In this document: piece by piece, positions 1-8,192 of the stretch
How the letters are laid out: every line of letters starts with the position of its first letter
Numbering within the stretch: position 1 is the stretch's first letter
Source of the DNA: Roridomyces roridus
Taxonomy: Eukaryota > Basidiomycota > Agaricomycetes > Agaricales > Mycenaceae
NCBI GenBank assembly: GCA_029378245.1
Contig: JARKIF010000462.1
Coordinates: forward strand, 1-17,269
Direction: 5' to 3'
Length of the DNA stretch: 17,269 bases
Made by a program: the position numbers and the translations under genes
Notes under the pieces: model-generated
Databases searched by the model: none
What the model was told of the DNA's origin: nothing
Seen by the model: only the letters and a program-made list of their open reading frames with translations

Positions 1-1937
1 GGAGTTTCCGATCAGTGAACTGTCCGATCATGACAGGCTTCTATGAAGGACACGGGGAGACACGACAATAGGAGAAGACAAAGGCGCGGGACAATAGCGC
101 ATGTTGGACACCAGGACAATTAGTGTAGCATCGTAGATCTATTCCTCATAGTATAAAAGCAGTAGCTAGTCGTCGTATTCTGTACCCTCTCCTAGACTTT
201 TATTCAGTTCATTTTACGAGCTTAGTAGTGCACTACCCAATCCGCAGCATCTTACCGCTGTGGACGCGTGAAACCAAGTCTTATCGTGACAGAAGTTGTC
301 AGTTGATCCATACGGCTGCCACGGACTTCATTAAATTTTACAGTAGCAAACGTGCTCCCACTCACGCCAGGGATCTCCACAATCTGGCATCACCGGGAGG
401 CGGGATGCAATGGTATATGTCGCGTTGGCCCCCGTGCCGCGAGAGGTACATGGCTTGTGTATGACAAGGTTTTCCTACTCCACCTTATTTAAAATAGCTT
501 CGGATTATGGGAAAGGGACGCACCAAAGAAAGTAATGTCGTCCTCAATATGCACCTCTTTGTCTTTTAGTGCCTGACGCTCCTCCCATCCCACCTCGCGT
601 TGGAAACCCAGAACAGGCGTCTTTTCCGGCATATTGATTGCCTAGGTAACTCAGGAGGACCAAAGAATGGCGGCAGCCCAGAGTTCGTACGAGTGTGGAT
701 GACAACGCTGGCAGATCATATGACTTGTTTAATATCCCACGAGACACCGGTCTTCCCGGCTGATTGTTGAGTTGCCGAAACCGGACGGTTCAAGATCAAT
801 GTGGCCCACTTTCAGCCACTCCTACTCTGGCGCCTATGAGAATGATTCCAAAAGCCTGAGAGACCTCTTGTGCTCTATAGAAAATGGCCGGAAACTGTGT
901 ACCAGTGTGAGGGAGTGCCTTGACGGTCGTATCTCGGTCTGGGCTGCGGAGCACGATGTAAGTGAATTATTCCACGCATATTTCGCGCAGATGGTTTGCA
1001 TGAACCATTTTCTCGCTCTCAGCTCACGAGTTGAAGCCTCATTACCTGGAACCGACCCCGGAAAATTCAACCCAGGGACTTCCTGCCACCATCCCCCTTG
1101 GTCTCCCAAAAATGGTGCCCGCCGTTTCCGGAGCCTCGTATGTTTAATTAAAAAATGCTCTGAATACTAGTACACACGCCACTCAAAATCAACGGCATTG
1201 AACGTATCTCGGCTCCAACTGGGTATACAATCGGTCGAATCCGTGGTCAACTCACAAACTTGCAAGACTACTCATATAGTCCTCATCTGCGCCATCCGAT
1301 TAGCTTGCAGCGTGGGATGCAAAGAAAGTCACAAAGTTTCCCAAATCAAACCACAAGTCCCAAAGTTTCACACAAAATAGTGAAACTCCTAAGCTTTCAC
1401 AGAGCTAAGCAAAGTAACAAAGTAACAAAGCCTGAAGGTAGTGTGGAGTCTCACAATCCGTTGACCTGCAAATCCATTCAAGTCAACAAGGGTCCGAGTC
1501 GTATCGAGCACAAAAACATACCCACCAGCGCTGTGGATGCTCAGTCGGCGCGAACTTGCATTCTTACCTTCAAAAATGCGATTTTGCAACAGGGATGAAT
1601 TGCTGAAAAATCGGGAGCAAGAACGAAGGAGCACGCTACTTGGACGGTCAGGTTCAACTCGTATCTCAAGTGAATAGGAATGAACTTGCCAGTGAACAAC
1701 TCGAGAGCACATTCAATGAAATCAAACGGAGCACATGGGCTTTGAGGCCAATGCTTCGCATACCCGTACGAGACTACAAGTCCTTCTGTTGGGAAGTTGA
1801 ACATAGAATAAGCGGCAATCCGGGAAAGCATTAGCGTGGCTGGATAGTTTTACTGGTGAGGAAGGGAAGCACAACCGGGAATTGTACAATACACACATGA
1901 CTGTGCTTTCAACCGACAGCAGGAAATGTAAGGGCAC
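1..1937. other. Gene-poor stretch, no recognisable gene
   Basis: No convincing gene is seen. A TATA box (TATAAAAG, 152-159 plus) followed by a pyrimidine-rich tract and several T-rich runs would fit a Pol II promoter or the U3/R part of a truncated LTR, but no LTR partner, primer-binding site or polyprotein is visible. An ATG-initiated frame at 799-1170 (about 123 codons) matches no family I recognise and has no clear splice or codon signature. From about 1318 to 1437 the plus strand is A-rich with a tandem AAAGTAAC-type unit (around 1414-1432), which looks like low-complexity sequence. The whole stretch is best read as decayed intergenic or transposon-derived DNA. Confidence 0.5.
152..159 (+). 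promoter_or_regulatory. TATA-box-like element
   Basis: A canonical TATAAAAG with no assigned gene downstream. It may belong to a degraded LTR or to an unrecognised transcript; only the motif itself is seen. Confidence 0.3.
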
Positions 1938-2175
1938 ATGAATTCTGTGAATCACGGGGCGTGACACCAGTCACGCACAGCCCAACAGCCCGTGACGCTC
2001 ATCAGTCCCTTTTCTTTCCTCGCATCAACATCGCATCCGGAACGGCCACTGGCCAGCTCACTCAATCCACATGCAACGACCGTCGTGGCATGAAAATGTG
2101 ACAGGAAACCGACTACCTCAAGCTTCGGAACAACTTGTGGGGAGGAGCAAGCGCTGGACGTGGCATCCCGCAGGT
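1938..2175 (+). repeat. Duplicated block 1, copy A
   Basis: This block is about 90% identical by eye to 3616-3842 in the same orientation. Both copies run from an ATGAAT.. start through a CACGGGGCGTGACACCAG core and a CTACCTCAAGCTT core to a GGCATCCC(G/A)CAGGT end. The shared end resembles an exon/intron boundary (CAG|GT), so the block may carry the 5' part of the gene that decayed into the E2 pseudogene at 3895-4500. The block itself encodes nothing I recognise. In copy A about 380 bp (2176-2552) separates it from the second duplicated block; in copy B only about 10 bp does. Confidence 0.8.
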
Positions 2176-2552
2176 GCGTCGCTGACCTCTACGACACCAT
2201 GCTCGCCCTCAAAGATACAGTAACGGACACTCACTCACCATATCCCTAAACCCACCAGCCCAATTCCCACCACAGAGCAGGTCATTTCCCCCTCCCCTTG
2301 ACCGGTTCAGGCTGTTTGCTCACGCTCTACAGGTACCCCATTACTTGTTTCATTGTGCCCAGCCGCACATCCATGGTGTGTGTTTCTCATTTCTCTCCCT
2401 TCCCTCCTCTCCATCCCTCGTCATCTATACACCGCCGGCAAGAATCTCACCCCCTGGGACTCCCGAGCCGTGTCTGTCTTTCTCCTCTGCCGCTCTTATT
2501 GATCCCTCGAAACGACGCCAATGCTCCTTCCTCAGATATATTCGACATCCAC

Positions 2553-2707
2553 CCGCTTATTCTCAGCCATGTATCCCATGCACACCCTCTCAGTCACCGC
2601 CAAAATCTGTGCATTCGACTTAGCCCTTTCCTCGTCATCCCCGAATCCTACCCCTCCAGCCGGTCAAGATGAAATTCATAACCAAAGTCTACCACCCGAA
2701 CATGTCG
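2553..2707 (+). repeat. Duplicated block 2, copy A (E2 fragment)
   Basis: This block matches 3853-4012. It contains an intron-like 3' end (CTCTCAG) and then the coding remnant of a ubiquitin-conjugating enzyme core, whose motif KFITKVYHPN can be read at the right-hand end. Similarity to copy B stops abruptly after the HPNMS codons at about 2707, where unrelated, transposon-like sequence begins. Copy A is therefore a truncated E2 fragment, while copy B continues through the catalytic and UBA regions. Confidence 0.75.
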
Positions 2708-2844
2708 ATGATGCGGGCGAGCTCCCTTGGAACGGTAGCTGACGACTCACGGGATTTGACTTTCATTCGGGTGAGCAGTTGTGTGCACGGTGAGTTGTGT
2801 TGTTCTCCAGATTCTCATATGCTAAATTTCGCGATCGTGCGCAG

Positions 2845-3222
2845 TACCAGATGCTTGTGGACAAGTGGGCTCGGTTTCCCCGCTGAACACCAGAGATGGA
2901 ACTGGAAACCTTCTACGGCCAGCTCACTCACATCTACCATGTCCATGTCCCCACCGCGTTTCCTGCTCTGGACCTCAACGAGCCGACGAGCTTCATCTTT
3001 GCAGCCATCCGGGAGTGCAAGCTCAAAACAGATGACGCTCAGCTCGACGGACTGGACATTCATTTTTACTCCAAGCATGGGCAGCTCAGCGTTATGGACG
3101 TCAAGACCGCACAGGCGCTGGTGGGGAGAGTACCATCGGCAAGCAACGAGTGGGCCATCGTTGATCGAAGCGCGGCCCTTGTTCAGGCAGAGTGGAATCC
3201 TGGTAATCACTCGGCTACTTAG
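2845..3222 (+). pseudogene. Tail of Plavaka/KDZ-like transposon protein
   Basis: After a good 3' splice site (GTGCGCAG ending 2844) a frame reads YQMLVDKWARFPR, a TGA stop at 2884-2886, then continues from ATG 2896 as METF-type sequence with the blocks ETFYGQLTHIYHV, TSFIFAAIRECK, LDIHFYSKHGQLSVMDV, ALVGRV and WAIVDRS, ending in TAG at 3222. Strings of the type FYGQL..I, LVGRV and W.(V/I)IDRS are, from memory, typical of the C-terminal part of Plavaka/KDZ DNA-transposon proteins common in Agaricomycetes. The DDE catalytic part is absent and there is an internal stop, so this is a dead fragment. The assignment to this exact transposon group is inference. Confidence 0.5.
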
Positions 3223-3330
3223 TTATATTCAATATAATGATGTTTCGAGCATGCATTGGGCGTTTACGTCGATAACTAGTCACGTACGTGCACTCTCCCT
3301 AGTCTGGGTTGTGTTCTATATCGCTTCCCG

Positions 3331-3476
3331 AGGGTAGTGAAAATCAACCTAACATTGGTTGATTGGCGGTCGACCAAATTCAACCTAGAATTCCGGGTGA
3401 TTCCAGTTCAACCTATAGGAACCCCCAAAATGGGTGAAAGATGAAATTCAACCTACGGCTGGGTGAATTTCACCCT
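3331..3476. mobile_element. Small MITE-like element with iterated TTCAACCTA
   Basis: The segment starts with AGGGTAGTGAAAATCAACC and ends with the near inverse of it (GGGTGAATTTCACCCT), giving imperfect terminal inverted repeats of about 16 bp. Inside, the core TCAACCTA occurs four times in the same direction at 3344-3351, 3380-3387, 3408-3415 and 3448-3455. The first copy also forms a hairpin with GGTTGATT at 3357-3364. GGGTGA(A/T) occurs three times between them. It has no coding capacity. The target duplication is not clear, so the outer boundaries are approximate. Confidence 0.5.
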
Positions 3477-3615
3477 AATCCAGCTCCATAGTGATAGTGC
3501 CCCTTGAGCACTGTCTACACCCGACCCAGAGGAGGCTGGTGTCATCTCGAGCCACACATTCACCAAGATCACTGTTACATAATAAATCAGCTTGATAAAA
3601 TGAATCCAACCGAGG
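3477..3615. other. Short unassigned spacer
   Basis: No gene, repeat or clear signal is seen between the small MITE-like element and the second copy of the duplication. Confidence 0.5.
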
Positions 3616-3842
3616 ATGAATCCCGTGAATCACGGGGCGTGACACCAGTCACGCACAGCCCAGCAGCCCGTAATGCTCATCAGTACCTTTTCTTTCCTCG
3701 CATCAACATCGCATCCGGAACGGCCGCTGGCCAGCTCACTTGATCCACTTGCAACGACATTGTTCGCTATGGAAACTGACTACCTCAAGCTTCTGAGCAA
3801 CTTGTGGGGAGGAGCAGGCGCTGGACGTGGCATCCCACAGGT
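3616..3842 (+). repeat. Duplicated block 1, copy B
   Basis: This is the second copy of 1938-2175, with scattered substitutions and small indels. It ends at CCCACAG|GTATTAC. From there an intron-like segment (3841-3894, 54 nt, GTATTA..CTCTCAG) leads directly into the E2 pseudogene. Copy B therefore keeps the more compact, probably ancestral arrangement. Confidence 0.8.
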
Positions 3843-3852
3843 ATTACATTCA

Positions 3853-4012
3853 TTCGCTTATTGTCAGCCATGTATCCCATGCACACCCTCTCAGTCGCGG
3901 GCTCATCTGCGCATTCGACTTACCCCTTTCCTGGCCATCCCCAAATTCTACCTCCAGCCGGTCAAGATGAAGTTCATAACCAAAGTCTAGTATCTACCAC
4001 CCAAACATGTCG
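3853..4012 (+). repeat. Duplicated block 2, copy B (start of E2 pseudogene)
   Basis: This is the counterpart of 2553-2707. Compared with copy A it carries about 7 extra bases (GTATCTA-like) in the TKVYHPN codons, creating a TAG at 3988-3990 and a frameshift. Apart from this, the two copies align until HPNMS. Confidence 0.75.
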
Positions 4013-4500
4013 TCCGTTGGTCCGCAAAGTCGTCCGTGGCATCTGGTGCCATCGGTCTGGATATCCATCCTCAAAGACGCCTGGTCACCCGTCCTTTCCC
4101 TCAATCCACCCTGATCTCTCTTCGAAGTCTCAGGCTGTTGTGCTCTTCCGAGCCAAACGATCTGCAGGACACCGAGCCTCAAGGTTGCCAAGCACTCTTA
4201 CACAACCAACAAGCATAGCTTTGACAAGACGGCGTGGTACTGGTACTGGACATGGATGTACACGCAGCCGCCTGGCGCTGGCGTTGCCAAAGAGGATACT
4301 GTTGCTGTGGAATCGACCGGTTTGAGGTGCTGGGTTTCCCCTCAACTAAAGTGGTGTGTCCTTAGCTCCTCGCTTCTCCGTCGCCACTCACCCATCCCGT
4401 CTTCCGCTTTTGTAGGTCAAGGTCCTACACCGGCCAATCTACGGCGGCGCCATCGTTGCACAGGTTACGGGGGTCGCGTTGTCGAGGAGCTCCTCAACGT
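3895..4500 (+). pseudogene. UBC1/E2-25K-type ubiquitin-conjugating enzyme pseudogene
   Basis: Pieces of a class II ubiquitin-conjugating enzyme (Ubc1/UBE2K type, which transfers ubiquitin through a catalytic Cys and carries a C-terminal UBA domain) can be read in order across shifting frames: QPVKMKFITKV (before 3988), YHPNMSS, SGAIGLDI, ILKDAWSPVLSLN, STLISLRSL, CSSEPNDLQD, NKHSFDKTA, then the UBA part LGFPSTKVV and RVVEELLN. A plausible intron (4354-4415, GTGTGT..TTGTAG) splits the UBA in phase 0. The gene is dead: there is a TAG at 3988-3990, several frameshifts are needed, and the catalytic Cys of the GAICLD motif is Gly (GGT, 4054-4056). The N-terminal E2 helix is not recognisable. A functional paralogue elsewhere in the genome is expected. 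Confidence 0.8.
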
Positions 4501-5143
4501 AATGTATCGAAATGCATGCTGTTTCACATGCCCCTTTCTTGTATGCTGTCGCTATTGTTGAATCACTTCTTGCATCTCTGCCGAGGTGCATCTCCCCATC
4601 TCCTCCCCGCCTCGAGACACTGGAAGGTCACAGGCGGACTTTTCAAGTTTACTCTGCTCGCATTTATTTCCGCATCTTTGCTTCCTCTGATTGCATGCTG
4701 TTTCTGACTGAAACAAGGCCATGACGAGGGGAGATGTTATGACTTGCCATGGGTCAACAACAAGTCGGCGATGAGCAATGATCTTTGTTGGTTATATCGC
4801 AACTTGCTTTGGATTCTCCTCAAGCAATTATAACTGCATATGTCAACATTTCCCCTCTCGTATATGTGATTGTTTCCGCAGGTCGATGTGAATGGGCTGT
4901 CCCCCGGTGTGGTGTCATGTCACCACCTTTTAAACCAACTCCAGGCCGATGAAGCCTCATATTTTCATGCTCGATACAATTCCGCAGGTTGACAGATTCG
5001 ACTCAACGGCCTACACATCTCGGCACGCCGCAATGCCTCATGCCAGTAGCACTGAGTCAGATCGATTTTTTGACCGACCTTCTGACCAGATGAATATTGA
5101 GCACCCGGCCGACGGGCTACGTTCAATTTCACTCACCTGATGC
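4501..5143. other. Intergenic stretch after the E2 pseudogene
   Basis: No gene can be supported. Two intron-end-like signals (TTTCCGCAG near 4880 and ATTCCGCAG near 4988) and short open runs on the plus strand suggest more decayed coding DNA, but no family is recognisable. Confidence 0.4.
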
Positions 5144-5145
5144 TA
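5144..5145. repeat. Left TA target-site duplication
   Basis: This TA immediately precedes the left inverted repeat of the 452-bp element and is matched by TA at 5598-5599. Confidence 0.75.
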
Positions 5146-5597
5146 AGGTACACCCCATCCACCCTCGACGAACGTCACGTGGTGTATTTCCTTTTTCGGA
5201 CGAGCTGCGAAGATAAATCTGTAAAATAATTTGTTGTTGCATTCTGGACAAACCCTTCGACCAATTTCAAGATTTGGTTCTTAGATTTGGTTTGAGTCAC
5301 AAATATGAGGTGTTTTGCTTCAATTGAGGCTTGAATTCCAAAAGATGTCTCGACACGCACATTTGATCACTTGGATTGATGGCTGTACTGTCGTCAATGA
5401 TCGTGGAATTCAAGCACCCAAAGGGTCCCAAATGCTCCAGATTTTTGTTTATGGGCTCTTAAGAAGCATATCTCAATTTTGGTCGAAGGGATTTTCAATA
5501 GCCTCTTTCAGTATTGTACAGCAGTCGAGTCTTTCGGTTCGTTCTTAAAAAGGAAATACACCACGTGACGTTCGTCGAGGGTGGATGGGGTGTACCT
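5146..5597. mobile_element. Foldback Tc1/mariner-type MITE, 452 bp
   Basis: The element is bounded by perfect 51-bp terminal inverted repeats (5146-5196 and 5547-5597) starting AGGTACACCCCATCC, and is flanked by TA on each side, the target preferred by Tc1/mariner elements. The inverted symmetry continues imperfectly inward. CCCTTCGACC at 5253-5262 faces its complement at 5481-5490, each 107 bp from its end. GCTTGAATTCCA at 5329-5340 faces its complement at 5404-5415, 182-183 bp from the ends. The entire element can therefore fold into one long hairpin. It has no transposase; the short frames inside are incidental. Identical outer repeats suggest recent mobility. Confidence 0.88.
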
Positions 5598-6701
5598 TAC
5601 AGCTCACTCAGGAACGGGGACTGACTTGGTTCAGAGCCACACACGTGCACCACCAAGCATAATCAGGCTATCTGGTAAGTATGTTTTCATGTTTGGTTTT
5701 GATACAGTCAAAATGAATCGAATTCAAAGAGCTACGTACGATACACGGTAAGTATTCGACCGAGGCCCATGGTGGTTGAATGCCCATGCTCCCAAAAATC
5801 TCGGTTCGATGGGCGGCAAACGCCAACGAGCACTAAGGAAGTCCCAATAATTTATTGGACTCTCGCTTGATGGCATGCTTACCGCAACAAAAGACGGCGG
5901 GGCTAGCCCGCCACGCCATGGTCAAACTCCACTCATCCCATGCATGACAGGCGCTCTCGTGTGGAATGTCTCGGAGGAGGCCGGATGCAGCGCGAGGTGG
6001 CAAACGGCTATTAATGTATACAGATGCTTGACGTTAACTTGAGGAGGAGAATGTCGGCTCCAGCGGCGTGGGACGGGGCGGAGAAGCATGCTGGTCAGTC
6101 TCCGTGCAGGATTGACCATGCCGACTCACTTGGGATGTGATCAATGCCCGGTATGCGTCCGCCACGCCAGCCGCCAGTGAATCGAGTCCCGTCACCGTCG
6201 AGTAACCGGTACATCGCTGGGAGCGAATTGCATCCGCCGCTGCTTGAGGGATGGCAGCCGACGCAGTTGGTGAAAGCGTGCCGGAGACGGTGGAACCAAG
6301 TTACTGAGACAATGGGGTGGGCCACGTGCAAGTGGACTTGATGTCAGGGAGGCGGGTAGTGAGGCAGGAGCAGCTGTGCAAAAGTAAGTCTCCAACAATG
6401 GGCTACTAGGCAAGGTACACACCTCTGCATCATCATTCAATGGAATGCACAAAGACCCGAGGTCGAAACAAAACAGTATCGCCTAGGTCTGCGGGGCGGT
6501 AGATGGCAAGTGGCGGGATGTCGGGATGGAGTGGCGTCAAGGGAGTTGTTGGTACTATGGCCATTGAAAGCCTGCCAGAGAAAAAAGACTTGGGATGGTC
6601 AAGGGTAAGCGCTCCAAGCTCTCCTTGCTCAGCAGTGGGCCGGGCGGGAGGTCGGAGAAGTGCAACGGAGGTCGGAGGCAGGGCGATGAGCCTGTTGGGC
6701 A
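5598..6701. other. Unassigned stretch, no firm gene
   Basis: Open frames occur on both strands, but none has a recognisable domain or a consistent exon set. GTAAGT-type donor sites on the plus strand near 5674 and 5749, and short GC-rich open runs at 6140-6340, suggest that a spliced gene or its remains could be here. A GC-rich near-palindrome GGCGGGGCTAGCCCGCC lies at about 5896-5912. I assign no function. Confidence 0.35.
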
Positions 6702-6840
6702 TTTGTAAGAAACCCCTGGTCTCTTGCAAACCTCTTACAAACAATTCTCGTGACTTATAAATCTCTTATCAAAGCTGTGTCTCTTACGTTCTTATGGCTC
6801 TTATAATAGCTTATAATTAATTATAGAGCACCACACTTTT
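6702..6840. repeat. AT-rich inverted-repeat region with CTCTTA iterations
   Basis: TTTGTAAGA (6702-6710) is complementary to TCTTACAAA (6733-6741), and CTCTTA or CTTATAA recurs several times up to about 6810. A perfect 14-bp palindrome TATAATTAATTATA lies at 6812-6825. It could be a degraded MITE end or an AT-rich promoter/replication-type region. No terminal repeat pair or target duplication could be fixed. Confidence 0.35.
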
Positions 6841-6851
6841 TTCCGACACCT

Positions 6852-7063
6852 CACACTGTTGTCTACGCTCTTTGTCTGCTACCAGTCCTTCCGCCCACTG
6901 CTCGCCATGCTCCAGAAATTGAGCTCATCAAACGATACTCGGAGGAAGAAAAGTTGCAAATCCGAAATCCAGCTTCGAATTCATCCGCAAGTTCAACGAG
7001 GGTGTGCTGGGGGCCCGCATGCTGGCGTCAAGTCTGCGTCCGCCGGCCACGGAAACAATGTGA
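6852..7063 (+). pseudogene. Coding-like remnant, unknown family
   Basis: A plus-strand frame reads through PEIELIKRYSEEEKLQIR. After a one-base shift near 6966 it reads SFEFIRKFNEGVLGARMLAS and ends at TGA 7061-7063. The charged helical composition looks coding-like, but there is no ATG at a sensible place and no known domain. A further open run in another frame (VGGIEGVKENVEPREVG, about 7095-7145) may belong to it. The opposite strand is also open and Ser/Pro-rich, so the strand is not certain. I treat it as an unrecognised, probably broken gene fragment. Confidence 0.2.
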
Positions 7064-7283
7064 AGCGTGCGCATAGGGTTGGTGTTATTTTCGAGGGTCG
7101 GCGGGATAGAGGGTGTGAAGGAGAATGTCGAGCCGAGGGAAGTGGGTACCGGTATACCTGCGGCGGAGCGGGTTTGAATTCGGGGTAGACTTGTATTGTA
7201 TGACTTGCGGGGTTGTGTGGAATTTGCATTATATGTGGATGCTGTTTTGACTTTGTTCAATCGGTATGCGAAGGAGTCCAGAT

Positions 7284-7375
7284 AAAAAGGGACTCTCTGA
7301 AACCATGTTTATGGCCGCACACGGAATCGAACCGAGTTGGGGGCTGTACTACCGCGGGTGGCAGAGTGGGTGGGA
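7284..7375 (-). ncRNA. Pol III-like unit A
   Basis: The B box is at 7323-7333 and the terminator T5 at 7284-7288. The T-arm stem CTCGG/CCGTG pairs 4 of 5. The terminator lies in the loop of a GAGTCC/GGACTC hairpin. This is the most diverged unit: its 5' part is unlike the others. Confidence 0.4.
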
Positions 7376-7483
7376 GTTGAGGATCTGTCCTCATGTCTGG
7401 TGTAACTCCATATTTCACTGGGGTTTCGTGCTTTCTGGGCATCATTCTCTCCAGAGCTTACGAGAGTCCTATTGGGAAAGGAG

Positions 7484-7600
7484 AAAAAAGCGGGTCACTT
7501 ACCTTTAATGGCCACAAAGGGAATCGAACCGCTGTGATGTTATACATATGTGCACCTCGTCGCAGAATTGAGTGCAACGAGTTCAGGGCGTGGTTGGTAC
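7484..7600 (-). ncRNA. Pol III-like unit B
   Basis: The B box is at 7520-7530 and the terminator T6 at 7484-7489. After the T-arm the 3' strand TGTGGCC can pair with CCACG near 7589 (5 of 7 acceptor positions, including one G-T). It shares TGTACC, CGTTGCACTC and GTGCACATA with unit C. Confidence 0.4.
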
Positions 7601-7671
7601 ATTTCAATTGGTGGAATCACAAATCTATATCTCTGCGGTCAGAGATTTTTCAGCAGATCTGAGAAGCGGAG

Positions 7672-7800
7672 AAAAAGCAGTGACTGGCCGCCTACCAAAT
7701 GTATAACCGTGAAGGGAATCGAACCGCTGCGAGGGTGTATGTGCACGTCGTCGTCGCGCCGAGGCAGTCGAGTGCAACGAAGCTTGCGTGGTACATACAG
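7672..7800 (-). ncRNA. Pol III-like unit C
   Basis: The B box is at 7715-7725 and the terminator T5 at 7672-7676. It is alignable with unit B over most of its length. The acceptor-like pairing is worse than in unit B. Confidence 0.4.
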
Positions 7801-7892
7801 GGGGTTCTGTTGATTATTGACAATTGTCTGCTCCCTGCTAAGTTCCTTATTTCGAACCAGTCGAGACTCGAGAACGGCACGGACCCATTGGG

Positions 7893-8010
7893 AAAAAAAG
7901 AGTCCATCCTGCCGAGTATATTATGTCCGTCAAGGGAATCGAACCGCTTCGCTGACTCGGAGTACCGACACTGTGACGTGCAGCGCAGAACGACAGATTG
8001 ACGCTCAATT
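7893..8010 (-). ncRNA. Pol III-like unit D
   Basis: The B box is at 7935-7945 and the terminator T7 at 7893-7899. The 3' strand TTGACG pairs with CGTCAA upstream (six pairs). It shares the AGCGGTTCGATTCCCTT core with units B and C. Confidence 0.4.
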
Positions 8011-8192
8011 ATAAGAACAGAGTACATCATCTACCTATGTATTTATCTGACATGGTGGCGGGCGCGCTGGGAGTTGGCGACTGTAATAGATTTATAAAAT
8101 CTGATGCAAGTGTGAACTGATGGTGATTGTTTTGCCGTTCGTCTCTCCAAGGCCCAACGTGTTTGGAACCAAACCGTATTCTGAATACTGCT

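Larger units (their letters stand above)
7284..8010 (-). repeat. Tandem array of four Pol III-like (tRNA-related) units
   Basis: Four minus-strand units each contain the perfect tRNA B-box sequence GGTTCGATTCC, at 7323-7333, 7520-7530, 7715-7725 and 7935-7945, a spacing of 197, 195 and 220 bp. Each B box is followed on the minus strand, after 31-39 nt, by a run of five to seven T, the RNA polymerase III terminator. Three units share the longer core AGCGGTTCGATTCCCTT. The middle two also share CGTTGCACTC and GTGCACATA upstream. In three units the sequence just 3' of the B box can pair with a segment further 5' to form a partial acceptor-like stem. No unit folds into a complete cloverleaf and no clear box A or anticodon is seen, so these are not ordinary tRNA genes. 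A tRNA-derived SINE-like or novel Pol III repeat family is inferred. Confidence 0.6.

Noticed and set aside
1..235. LTR retrotransposon end
   Set aside because: TATA-like box and polypyrimidine tract only; no second LTR, primer-binding site, polypurine tract or gag/pol reading in the window.
799..1170. 123-codon ATG-initiated frame
   Set aside because: No domain, no splice or promoter context, and an open antisense frame of similar length; not enough to call a gene.
7284..8010. Four ordinary tRNA genes
   Set aside because: B boxes and T-runs are perfect, but T-arm stems are mismatched, acceptor stems partial, and D and anticodon arms cannot be formed by hand.
7261..8010. CRISPR-like array because of regularly spaced short repeats
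   Set aside because: Repeat units are diverged along their length, spacing is near 200 bp and the genome is eukaryotic.
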